Below, piece by piece: positions 36,720 to 45,600 of a stretch of DNA of 64,000 nt. The DNA is taken from positions 248,001 through 312,000 of the forward strand of contig QZKY01000015.1 of NCBI GenBank assembly GCA_003605115.1. The letters run 5' to 3'. The DNA comes from Oxalobacter sp. (GTDB lineage: Bacteria; Pseudomonadota; Gammaproteobacteria; Burkholderiales; Burkholderiaceae_D). A program made the translations under genes and the position numbers. The notes under the pieces are model-generated. The model was given only the letters and a program-made list of their open reading frames with translations, did no database searches and was not told where the DNA came from. Positions within the stretch are counted from its first letter, which is position 1. Each line of letters opens with the position of its first letter.

Positions 36720-36962
36720 ATGGCAAATAAATCTACTGGCAAAAAAGTGTCTTCTACTGCAGGCCGCGTATTAGGAAGTTCGAGCGCATCCCAACTTCAG
36801 CGCAGTTTGGCTGGTAGTGCATTGGCACAGTCTGGTACATCGAAGGTAACAAGTAAGTCGATGGAAACCAAAGCATCTGGTGCGTTACAGAGTCCTAAGG
36901 CGAGCTCAACAACCAAAGCCTTGGCTGGATCGCTGGTTTCGCAATCAAAGAAAAAACCTTGA
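36720..36962 (+). CDS. Ser/Ala/Lys-rich small conserved protein
   Basis: An 80-residue low-complexity protein with repeated units such as SSTAGRVLGSSSASQLQRSLAGSALAQ and KALAGSLVSQS. It resembles small hypothetical proteins I recall from proteobacterial accessory regions, where they precede a gene like the next one. Function is unknown. It has a strong ribosome site. Confidence 0.65.
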   Translation: MANKSTGKKVSSTAGRVLGSSSASQLQRSLAGSALAQSGTSKVTSKSMETKASGALQSPKASSTTKALAGSLVSQSKKKP

Positions 36963-37034
36963 ACCAAACTTGGGGCAGCAATATCTCGCTGCTCCAGTTC
37001 TTCAGTCTCATGTGTCATCAAAAACTATACTCAT

Positions 37035-37313
37035 ATGATAAAAATCACAGGACTAGATAAGTTGCAGCGAGAGCTTGAAGAGGCAAAGCGCGTGCTGACA
37101 AAGCTGGATGGTGAACTTGGAACAGTAAACTTCAATCCTCATGATCCATCAAGCATAGAGATCGCTATTCAAGTCGTGAATAGAATGATCGACGATCGTG
37201 TGGGAGGGTATGCTTCGAATCCGATTGTTGGTCCCCTCATTGATCGGATGAAAATAACATATCAGGAAAATATTCTTGAAAGAGCTGCAAAAGCACGATT
37301 ACAAGAATGCTAG
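37035..37313 (+). CDS. Small conserved protein, partner of the Ser/Ala-rich protein
   Basis: A 92-residue, mostly helical protein (MIKITGLDKLQRELEEAKRV..LGTVNFNPHDPSSIE..MIDDRVGGYASNPIVGPL). The FNPHDP and YASNPI motifs match a conserved hypothetical family that I recall but cannot name. It is paired with the preceding gene, 72 bases away. No clear ribosome site was seen. Confidence 0.65.
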   Translation: MIKITGLDKLQRELEEAKRVLTKLDGELGTVNFNPHDPSSIEIAIQVVNRMIDDRVGGYASNPIVGPLIDRMKITYQENILERAAKARLQEC

Positions 37314-37353
37314 CTAGGGTGACTAAAGTCCTGAGAAGTTAGAATCGGGTTGA

Positions 37354-38290
37354 TGGGAAAAGCCCCCGGTTTCCCGGGGGCGCCTAAATAAACACAAAGC
37401 TTGGCCTGCCAGCCTTGCTCTGCTGCCTGTCAAACGAGGTGCCACCCCCGCATCAGATCGCGCAACCAGCGCGATCCGGACAATAATTCACTTCACACGC
37501 CAGCCACGGCGCAAGACTACTTTGACTGCTCCTCCCTTTCCCTCGCTTCCCACATCCGGCTGGTCTGCAGGTTGGTCATCAGTACATCAGGAGGTCTCCC
37601 TCTCCCTTGCCTTAAGTCGCTTGCCACAGCGACGGCAGTCGGAGATTCCTCGGTTAGTTTATGGAGCAAGCATTTAGCCGCGTGGCTCCAGTTGCAGGGT
37701 ATCCTGAGGTTTTCCCTCTCACCCTGTAGGTTTTCAGTGACCCAAGATTCCAAAACGGTTCACTTACTGCCTGCAACTTTCATCACCACCAGCCTGCCGA
37801 AGGTCATCCTTCGGTCACGGCATCATGCGCTGGAAGCATCTTCGAGAGATGCCTTACCCGGTTAAGCTATACAGAGCTGGTCATTGCTTGCGCAATGCCC
37901 GAGCGGATGCGCCAGTTCTCCCTTGCATCCCTGTGGGGTTACCCCATTGCGGCACGTCGATTCGTGCCCACCTCATCAGCCTCCGGTCCATCACGCGTTC
38001 GACTCTCGCGAGCCGCCCACGGGCGGGATTGATTACCCGCTTCTCCATACCAGGTGTGCCGGCCATTTCCTGCCGGCTACCGTTTCCCGGTCGCCCAATA
38101 TTGGCCTGTTGATTGAGGTCGAAGGAGGCATTGCAGCCCCCAGCGCCTCGTTACAGCCGCACCAGCACGATTAGATGCATGCGGCTATCGCAGTCTGGCT
38201 CCATTGGCGATGGAACCACGGGTCTTCCGACCCAGTCTTGTGTGAAGTGGAGGTGGCAGCCTCCAAACACGGTTCTGTGAATTCGGCTAT
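37354..38290 (-). ncRNA. Large, highly structured putative non-coding RNA
   Basis: About 0.9 kb with no supported gene but dense perfect stems when read on the minus strand. CACTTCACAC (38249-38240) can pair with GTGTGAAGTG (37498-37489), closing a ~760-base core. Stems inside include 38218-38196 (9 bp), 37968-37951 (6 bp), 37897-37882 (6 bp, GCAA loop), 37852-37836 (6 bp), 37814-37797 (7 bp) and 37777-37691 (GUUGCAGG with CCUGCAAC). Further stems are 37690-37662 (6 bp), 37633-37616 (6 bp) and 37476-37456 (8 bp). Loops are purine-rich GNRA-like only in this orientation, and a terminator faces the same way. The class was not identified. Confidence 0.65.
37362..37381 (-). terminator. Terminator of the structured RNA
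   Basis: On the minus strand GCCCCCGG-GAAA-CCGGGGGC is followed by TTTTCCC. The T tract is short but present only in this orientation, which supports minus-strand transcription of the region upstream. Confidence 0.65.
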
Positions 38291-38316
38291 CACCTCTGTT
38301 TTGGCAGCACACGAGG

Positions 38317-39096
38317 CTACTTTGTATAGCGACGCAACCAAACAGATAGTGACATTCCGCCATCCGGCAATCGCTGCAGGTACCGAAATTTTGGAATGAC
38401 AATTGGCGGGGATGAAGGGGAGCGTCGCTTGTGCTCGCCGCTGGCCAGCTGACCTAGCTTTTTGAGTTGAACCCGCGAGCCGGCAAACCCCGGCGTGCCG
38501 GCCAAGGCGCGCAATTCAGACTCCAGCAGCGCCGAATGTCGCCGCGCAGCGGCGATCAACCGCAGCCGCCAACCCTGATAGGTGTCATCCTGCATCCGCC
38601 AGGTCCATGCCGGTTTGGTCTGACCTGAACGGGGAAGTTGAACCAGTTCGTACCCGGTTAACGTTAGGCGCCCTTCCTGTGTAGCTGCATCCGCAAGACG
38701 CTCAAGCTGTCGGGCAGGGTGCTCCCCATCAGTAACCAGCAATATCCAGAACACCTGAATATGCGACGCCTCGCGTTCCGTATGCGGTTCGTCTCCTACC
38801 GTATTACGTCCATCATGTGCCGTAGACGGCGCTTCCTTAGCCGCATGTTTCCCATCATTGCCGACATACGGCGCATACATGAGCAGCACAGCACATGCCT
38901 CGCTTTTCGCCTTCGCGTATGCCCGCTGGTGCCGGGTCTTGTCGATGCCGTACAGGCGCACGAACTTCTTGACCAGCGCGCGAGCCCTGTCCGGGCGTAC
39001 CTTGCCGGCGGTCCATTGGGTATACCCAGCCCGGACAAAGTCAGCAATACGCTGCATGAAGACCGCCTTGCGGTCGAAGACTATCGGGTCATACAT
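38317..39096 (-). CDS. Conserved island protein of unknown function
   Basis: A 259-residue basic protein. It starts MYDPIVFDRKAVFMQRIADFVRAGY, has a central VFWILLVTDGEHPARQLERLADA and ends FRYLQRLPDGGMSLSVWLRRYTK. It resembles hypothetical proteins of Burkholderiales islands that I recall as full-length with similar ends, but no function is known to me. A strong AGGAGG precedes ATG 39096. The structured RNA follows directly on the same strand, and CTATACA inside the last codons (38332-38326) could be its promoter. Confidence 0.75.
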   Translation of the reverse strand: MYDPIVFDRKAVFMQRIADFVRAGYTQWTAGKVRPDRARALVKKFVRLYGIDKTRHQRAYAKAKSEACAVLLMYAPYVGNDGKHAAKEAPSTAHDGRNTVGDEPHTEREASHIQVFWILLVTDGEHPARQLERLADAATQEGRLTLTGYELVQLPRSGQTKPAWTWRMQDDTYQGWRLRLIAAARRHSALLESELRALAGTPGFAGSRVQLKKLGQLASGEHKRRSPSSPPIVIPKFRYLQRLPDGGMSLSVWLRRYTK

Positions 39097-39336
39097 CTCT
39101 ACCTCCTGAGGGAATTGTTTTCAGCGCAAACAAGCAAACCCATTAACCACGCGGGTTTTAGACGTATAGCGAACGCGCGTAGCGCGCAAACAAATAAAGA
39201 TTCCAAGTTTTTTAGCGCGATCACGATCGCGCAAAACAGGGCGACCTTGATCCGCTACGCTCACAGAAATTGAAACTGCTGGTTGCTATACGTAATTGAG
39301 GACATCCTCAAGACAACTTTTGTTTCAAGGACACTT
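39097..39336. promoter_or_regulatory. Divergent promoter region
   Basis: CTATACG on the minus strand (39169-39163) and CTATACG on the plus strand (39286-39292) point to the two flanking genes. Between them lies the palindrome GCGCGATCACGATCGCGC near 39215-39232, a likely operator. Confidence 0.45.
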
Positions 39337-39942
39337 ATGACTAAAATTTTGAAGAAGAACCAGCAACGCGGCAGGAAGCAAGGCAGTAAGCACAGCGGCA
39401 AGCAATGTCAGCCGAGGTTAATAGCGTGGTTGAATCGCCGAGCAGCACTGAACGGCGATATGAAGAAGGAGATGGCACAGCAGCTTGGCGTGACCTACCC
39501 CTATATTCACCAGCTCACAACTGGATTTCGGTCACTGGAGAATATTTCTTCTCACTTTGCACGTGCCTGCGGCCGGTATCTCGGCATCCCACCCGTGGCT
39601 GTCATGCTCGCGGCAGGGTGTATAAAAGTGGAGGATTTTCTGATGCCCGAAGCCATAGGACAGTCACCCTGTTATCTCGCAGAGGGGTTGGAACGCATCG
39701 CAACCGACCCGATGCTTGGGGCTTTGATGCCGGCAGAGGCATGGGATGCGCCGGATTCAGTGAAGACGCTGCTCGTTGCACTGTATGAAGAAGCGACACA
39801 ACAGGAACTTTTCCCGCAACGCGAGTTGCCAGGGATTTTTAGGGGCATGATGGATGCAGCGTCTTTTATCGAGGAGGATGAGGCCAAACACACCGCATGG
39901 CATACCGCTGAATTCTTCGCCAATGGAGGGCTGCATGAATGA
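39337..39942 (+). CDS. XRE-like regulator, first of a tandem pair
   Basis: A 201-residue protein with a basic N terminus and a helix-turn-helix (MKKEMAQQLGVTYPYIHQLTTGFRSLENIS), followed by GRYLGIPPVAVMLAAGCIKVEDF. ATG 39337 has AAGGA seven bases upstream. The next gene encodes a similar layout (AQILGIPLNYFYHLYAGVS ... SRYLGEPVISVLCSAGVIRFDDL), so the two are tandem paralogues. The stop overlaps the start of the second. Likely an island regulator. Confidence 0.72.
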   Translation: MTKILKKNQQRGRKQGSKHSGKQCQPRLIAWLNRRAALNGDMKKEMAQQLGVTYPYIHQLTTGFRSLENISSHFARACGRYLGIPPVAVMLAAGCIKVEDFLMPEAIGQSPCYLAEGLERIATDPMLGALMPAEAWDAPDSVKTLLVALYEEATQQELFPQRELPGIFRGMMDAASFIEEDEAKHTAWHTAEFFANGGLHE

Positions 39943-40414
39943 ACCAAAGACAGTTTCAGAAAAATGGACGCCGCTCATGGCGTTGGCCAAAAGATTTGGT
40001 GAATCCTTGTTGTTCCGGGTGGCGCTGCAAGCCAAAAATAACGGTCATTCGCCGTTGGAAGTGGCTCAGATTTTGGGGATACCGCTAAATTATTTCTATC
40101 ATCTGTATGCCGGAGTGAGCGATGTGAGTCGGTGCAGACGTGAAACATACGAGGCCTTTTCGCGTTATCTTGGCGAGCCGGTAATATCCGTACTTTGCTC
40201 TGCCGGCGTCATTCGGTTTGATGATTTATTTACTGAGGATGGACTTGAGGACGCCATCGAAGAAGTCAACGCGGAATTATTGGAAGGAGTATCGGACCAG
40301 CCGCTGCTCGTACAAGGGTTCGCCGGCTGGCTTGCAGGAGCAGTCGTTCCTGATACGTCCTTGCTGGTTCAGATGGTCGCCAGTGATTCTGATGATGAAG
40401 TGAAAGTTCGTTAG
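39935..40414 (+). CDS. XRE-like regulator, second of a tandem pair
   Basis: A 159-residue acidic paralogue of the preceding gene. Its helix-turn-helix lies at about 31-60 and the YLG.P...V...AG.I...D signature at about 68-90. ATG 39935 sits within GGAGGGCTGC-ATG and overlaps the previous stop by eight bases. Unlike its partner it has no basic N-terminal extension, so a heteromeric or antagonistic pair is possible. Confidence 0.7.
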   Translation: MNEPKTVSEKWTPLMALAKRFGESLLFRVALQAKNNGHSPLEVAQILGIPLNYFYHLYAGVSDVSRCRRETYEAFSRYLGEPVISVLCSAGVIRFDDLFTEDGLEDAIEEVNAELLEGVSDQPLLVQGFAGWLAGAVVPDTSLLVQMVASDSDDEVKVR

Positions 40415-40436
40415 GAAGAAAATAGTAATGTTCATG

Positions 40437-40466
40437 GATCGCGGGCAATGCCCGCGATCATTTTTT
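40437..40466 (+). terminator. Terminator after the tandem regulators
   Basis: A perfect 10-bp stem GATCGCGGGC/GCCCGCGATC with a 3-base loop, then A and TTTTTT. Confidence 0.92.
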
Positions 40467-41019
40467 AATGAACGGGCGATAGATGTCGGAACAAATACAA
40501 TAGCAAATAAATCGTGATTGTCGTTGTAAACGCGGCGTAGCATCGAATATACTCTTGCTAAAATCGGTGAACTGCGCTATAATTTCAAATTGCTGGTAAT
40601 TCAACAGCAATCCGCAGATGTCACACTTCCAGTACCTTTGAAATGAGGCGTCACCAAGTCCGGTCTTAATGGCTGCGGCTCACATCAGAACGGTCCTGCA
40701 ATACAGGGGCTGTCACAAAAATACTAACTTGATCGTTGTATCCCACCTGGGTGGGGGTTGCTCTTCGTCCGTCTGCCACATCGCAGATGAATGGCACTGT
40801 TCGCATAACGCGAGCCGTGGAGGGCGTTCTTTAACAATTTGGACCAGCAGAGCTGTGACCCACTCGCCGTGGGGCAACGCGCTCTGCATGATCGCGTGTG
40901 AGAAACATTATTCGTGGAGTCGCGCTCTCAGAGTCCATATAGGGCCCTGTCTCAACACGGCCATCATTAACCATCTCAGTCGGCAAGTGCGGCGACACAC
41001 TAGATTAAGGAATGAAATC
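40467..41019 (+). other. 550-base structured leader region without a gene
   Basis: No supported gene, although a frame stays open from 40669. It contains TTCTTTAACAATTTGG (40826-40841) and a two-tier hairpin at 40848-40886 (CAGAGC/GCTCTG outside, CCCAC/GTGGG inside). An AAGGA ribosome site lies before the GTG at 41020. It looks like a long 5' leader of the next gene or a separate small RNA. Confidence 0.45.
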
Positions 41020-41376
41020 GTGAATATTGAATTTGTTGTTTATGCGGAGAGAGAAGATTACATCCTGGCAGAAGTCGTAGGAACTGTCGACATTGGCGAA
41101 TATGAAAATGTCGGCACAATTGTCACAGTCGAAGGACGCCGTTATGTCAATGAAATCCACTGGTCTTCGAACCCGTATTTCAATCTGTCAGAAGATATGT
41201 TCGAAAAGTTAGGTACAGATGAATCCTTTGACAAAATACATGGTGACGCTTTTACAAATTGCGGCCTTGAGGGAACGAATGCTGTTCAAAAAATCAAGGC
41301 CAACCCAGATGCAGAGCAATCATTTCCAGTTTATAGATGTGAGATGGAAGTGATAGTCGAAAAAGTTTTCGGGTGA
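41020..41376 (+). CDS. Small acidic island protein, unknown
   Basis: Not recognised. A 118-residue acidic protein (NIEFVVYAEREDYILAEVVGTVDIGEYENVGTIVTVEGRRYVNEIHW). The GTG start at 41020 has AAGGA eight bases upstream. The longer open frame back to 40669 has no site and a different composition. The first half looks all-beta. It follows an unusually long leader. Confidence 0.65.
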   Translation: MNIEFVVYAEREDYILAEVVGTVDIGEYENVGTIVTVEGRRYVNEIHWSSNPYFNLSEDMFEKLGTDESFDKIHGDAFTNCGLEGTNAVQKIKANPDAEQSFPVYRCEMEVIVEKVFG

Positions 41377-41551
41377 CATAGGTTGTGGCGCGAATGTGCG
41401 AACTGTGCATTCGCGCGTTGTTTATTTTCAGTTGTCGAATGACGCCCACATTTTTTATGAATTAAAGCGGAGATAGCTTATGAGGGACGATCAGAGGATT
41501 GTAATTCAGACGCGCAGCTGCTGCCGATTGTAAATTATTTAGGAGGTTGTA

Positions 41552-41701
41552 GTGGGCAGCAATTTTGCATTTCTGATCACCGGTAACAAACAGCCGGATT
41601 TCCCCAACTTGATTAGGAGGCAATATGCCAACGCAATACCCGACATTAGACACAAACACCAAGACCAAGACCAAGACCATTCCATCATCTGCGTGGAATA
41701 A
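41552..41701 (+). CDS. Possible 49-residue upstream ORF
   Basis: GTG 41552 follows AGGAGG with a 5-base gap and reads 49 codons (MGSNFAFLITGNKQPDF...). It ends inside the start of the next gene and overlaps that gene by 77 bases in another frame. It carries the AGGAGG of that gene. It may be a real coupled ORF or only a decoy. Confidence 0.3.
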   Translation: MGSNFAFLITGNKQPDFPNLIRRQYANAIPDIRHKHQDQDQDHSIICVE

Positions 41702-42359
41702 AGATTATGCCCTGAAGAGACTTGCTTCAGAGATTGAAAAACATGGTCTTGATTTCAATCGATACATGCTAAAGAACTCACCAGTGTCAACAGCTACATA
41801 CGGAGAACTTATGGCCCCAGGACAGATTCCAAATGGCGCTGTCTGTAAGGGTAAAGTGCCGAGTCAGCTCCGTAAATACTGGAGCGTAACAGCAAAAGTC
41901 CCACACTCGATTTGGCAAGCATTTTCATGCGTCAATGAAGTATTCGTTGAAGAGAAGGCATACCTTTGCCCATCAGGTGCCGGTTATTTGATTATGGTGA
42001 TTCAATCGCGTGAAACGCAACTGCGAATTGTCATGCCTATGGGGGCCAAAAAACAAGAGAAGTTTTTTCGAGAGATAGCCAAATCCAGGGGGAAATATGT
42101 TGTCACTCTTTTGCCGTTTGATGCCGGCGCACATCTTGGACTTACTTTACTGGTGCAATTGACGCCTGTTAATACAGCGGCATTATTGGGGTACGTAAAT
42201 AGGGGACGAGTGCCCACTACTGAGGAAGCGCATGAAGTGCTACTTAACATGGTTCAGGCGTTCGCTGAACCCAACTCGATTCCAAGCGGTTTTCAGGGAG
42301 TAGAAGTCGGGTTGGTTCACACAATTTTAATTCTGCCTTCCGTGGAAAAAACAGATTAA
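41625..42359 (+). CDS. Unknown island protein, distant paralogue of 35097-35729
   Basis: Not recognised. A 244-residue protein whose N terminus carries a short TKTKTKT run encoded by a CCAAGA repeat. The body (about 55-240) shares the spaced pattern with 35097-35729 (LMAPGQI, P.QL..YW, P.S.WQAF, TQLRIVMP, closing LILP). ATG 41625 has AGGAGG upstream. Function is unknown. Confidence 0.7.
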   Translation: MPTQYPTLDTNTKTKTKTIPSSAWNKDYALKRLASEIEKHGLDFNRYMLKNSPVSTATYGELMAPGQIPNGAVCKGKVPSQLRKYWSVTAKVPHSIWQAFSCVNEVFVEEKAYLCPSGAGYLIMVIQSRETQLRIVMPMGAKKQEKFFREIAKSRGKYVVTLLPFDAGAHLGLTLLVQLTPVNTAALLGYVNRGRVPTTEEAHEVLLNMVQAFAEPNSIPSGFQGVEVGLVHTILILPSVEKTD

Positions 42360-42435
42360 TATCAAGGGCAGTTAATTCAACATGTTAGCAAGATGGCGCC
42401 AGTGAAAATATTGGCGCCACTTTTCTGTTCAGTGG

Positions 42436-42681
42436 TCATGCCTTTGCTATTAACTTAATATCCTGAAGAAGGCTCTGAATAGCTTCGATATCCACGCTCG
42501 CAATGAATTGGTCACCAACCGGATCGAGTGATGTGTTTGCGATTAAATCCGCAAGGCGGGCTTCCAAGTGAGAAATTGCTATTGTGGGACAGGGCGGCGC
42601 CGAATATTTGGTCAATATTTCGTAGGCTTCAGCATCCGCCGGATCCCATATTAGGATGTTGTTCACAACTTTGGTTGTCAT
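42436..42681 (-). CDS. Small unknown protein downstream of the Hsp90-like ATPase
   Basis: Not recognised. An 81-residue acidic protein (MTTKVVNNILIWDPADAEAYEILTKYSAPPCPTIAISHLEARL). It starts eight bases after the stop of the large ATPase gene without its own ribosome site, so it is probably translationally coupled to it. It may be an accessory subunit of that protein. Confidence 0.55.
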   Translation of the reverse strand: MTTKVVNNILIWDPADAEAYEILTKYSAPPCPTIAISHLEARLADLIANTSLDPVGDQFIASVDIEAIQSLLQDIKLIAKA

Positions 42682-42688
42682 AATTTTT

Positions 42689-45600
42689 TTATGTTATGTC
42701 GTCGCTTCGATGATTCGACTGCAATGTTGCTGAGCATGGTAGAGCAGTTTTGGCAATTTGGCGCCAGCCACGGTCAAATGTGAACGTTCGAGACAGTCCA
42801 ACGGGATTCTGAATTCTTAGCACGCGGGCTTGTGCGGGATCCGTCGCGCGTTCGACAACGTACAGCCAATACGCATCACCTTTTTCGCGAGCGTAGTTGA
42901 ATTGTGTATGTGATAGACCCACGGGGCGATCCTCCAAGGTGCCTGTCATCGACTTCACTTCTACCCATCGAATCTTCTTGCCACTCTTGTCGGTCTCGTA
43001 TAAATCAAAACCGGGGTTGCCTTCCGGCGTTCGGCACAACGTCGGCTCAAGGCTAATAATCAGGTCGATAGCGCGCTCTTCAATCTGCATCCGCGCAGTT
43101 TGATCGAGCCCATCAGGGTCTGGGCCATCGTCATTAGGATGCGTGCCGACGTAGGAGATGAAGGGGCGCGCCCCGGTTTGGCCGGGAGTCCTCTTTCCAT
43201 GTTGTCCGCCATTTCCACTCACTTTGCCGCCAGGTGCGCCCTGGCCACCCGAGCTACCACTGCCCTGGCCACTGCTATGTGGTGTGCCATTGCCAGTGCG
43301 ACCGTGGCTGCTACTACGTCCTGCGCTCTTGCTCAGGCCATTGTCGTCATCAGGATCGGGTGTGCCGGGCTGGATATCCGGCATGTCATCGCCATACAGG
43401 TCTTTCGCATCATCGTACACGTCGCCTTCGGATGGCGGCTCAGTTTCAGGGGCGACATCTTTCGATGGCTCTGGTTCCTGTGTTGAATTGGTGCTCAGTC
43501 TGGACGTCAGCTCGGCAACGATAGCGGGGTCTCTTCGCAGTAGGTCAAGAATCGCCGGATCGATGCCTACCTCCTTGGCGAGTTGATCGATGATTGGCGG
43601 CTTGAAGGAGATTTTGTTCAGCAGGAAGGGGTTGGGCTTCCAGCCAAGGGTGTCGAATACCACGAGGCTCGGAGGAACCAGTTCGCCATCGTCGTTCGGA
43701 ACCCACGCGACCTGATTGAGCGTTCGGATGAATGTGGCGTCGAATCGGGCGGTCTTTGTTTCGTGAAAATAGCCCCATTTGTAGGATCCGTAGAAGGCGG
43801 CAGTGCCTCGCGCTTCAAGGTCAGCTAACGCCTCCCATAGCACCTTCGCTCTGTCTGTCGCCTCCTTTGGTTTTAGCGTAGGCAAAAACTCCAGAAACTG
43901 TGTCAGGCCGCGAAGAGTGAAGTCTTCTGGGGGGTTTTCCCAACTTGCACGCTCTAGACCTGCTTCTTTGCGAATCTGCTCCTTCTCGGAATACTTCAAC
44001 CCTGAGGTTGTTGCTTGCGGAATGAGATAGCGGCTTGCACCACAAGAAACAAGCAGGTCACGGATATCTTCACCGCGCAGGCAGTCGTATTCGTTGTCGA
44101 CGATCAAGATGTCTGGCACGCCAGCGAAGAGTTGCTGCAGGCGGTCGGTGGCGATGTAGATATCTCCGGGCTTGGCAACGTAAGATTTGCCATCACCGGT
44201 GTCGACCACCATCACAAAGTCGGTCTCGCGCAGGGCTGAACGGAGTTTTTCCTTCTGGGCTGTCGAGTCGGTGCTGAAGGCTGTACGAATGCGTTCGATG
44301 TCGGCTGCGTAGACATCGTCACCCACATCCACTTCTTCCTGCCGGTACTTTGGCAGGAGGTTCCAGATCACGTCATCCACCGGGTCGGGTTCGGTTATGC
44401 CCAGCGAACTTAAAAACAGGCGCACCTCAGGTGTCGCGCACACCGCCCGGCGCATCGTAGGGAAACTGGTGGCAATGGAGCTTGGTAGGAAAGCCTTGGG
44501 TTTCCCGTTCTCGCGGGCGACGACGTGTGTGCCATCATCAAGGCGGATGAGTGGAATAGTGTCGAGGTGGCGACGCAGAGCCTTCTCCTGTCCACTCAGA
44601 AATTCGTACAACTGTAACATCCATTGATCTGATTGCGCCTCAAGAAAAGACTTGGTTAGGTTAGGCACCAGCTTTGTCGGCGTGATCTCGTCGATGTCGA
44701 GTTCGCGCATCAGGTAGTGGCGAATCTCTGGCGCCTTGTCTTGAGTGATATCACCAGATAACCAAGCGTCGGCTCCTGAACCGAACAGCGCCGCAACCTG
44801 TTGCGGGTTGAATAGCTCGCGCAACTCTTGAGTGCGTGCCAGTTTGGCTTGATAGGCGGCGATATGCCTTCCGTCGAAGGTTGGAAGCAGCGCTTCCTCC
44901 TGAAAGGCTTGAAGGACGGCATCGAACATCGGTGCGAACCGTGAATCTTGTGGGAACTTCTCGCGGTCAAGCGGCAGACAGCGTAGTGCCGAAACATCTA
45001 GCATGGCCTTGTCCCGCATCCAGCGCATCGCTTCTACTAAGAGGCTGGATGTTTCCTTGACCAGATACTGGTTCCATGGGTCGCTGGACGGGATGTTGTC
45101 GCGGCTGGGTGTGGTGCGGTACGGCCCCTGCACGAGAAAGCCAAGGTGGCTTTCAACCACGGTTGGGAAGAACACCACCAGTGGTGACTTGGCTAGTGGC
45201 TGCACGGCCCAGCGAGCAGAATCGTCCTTCACGACAACCAACGAAAAAGCGATTTCCACCTGACCGACCTTCTGCTGACTGGCAGAAAACACGTCGCGGT
45301 GGAACACCAGCCAGTTCTGATCGACTTCAGGCCGATCATCCTCTTTGCCTATTAGCGTTATGCGCTGGACATTGGGATCGAGCGTTTCGGGGCTGTTGCG
45401 CAGGTAGAACCCTGAGACGCCGCCCTCGACGCTCCAGCTTATTTCGTCGATGTGACGTAGGAAAAGTAGCGCCCCCGCGCCTAGTTGGCGGAATCCTGCA
45501 GTGATGTCCTGCATTGCGCTTGTGTCATCCGATTTCAGGGGGAGGATGATCTGAGTCTCATCTGCCGCTCGTGCGGAGCGTTCCAACCGTTTTGGAAAGA

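Noticed and set aside
37401-38174. Several open frames of 60-150 codons on both strands in the structured RNA region
   Set aside because: They overlap each other, have no ribosome sites or recognisable motifs, and run through perfect hairpins. The base pattern fits RNA structure better than coding.
37354-38290. Group II intron as the explanation of the structured region
   Set aside because: No reverse transcriptase, no clear domain V with its GUUC/AGC partners near the 3' end, and no clean GUGYG start followed by a domain I-like region in either orientation. A covariance search is still needed, so this is a provisional rejection.
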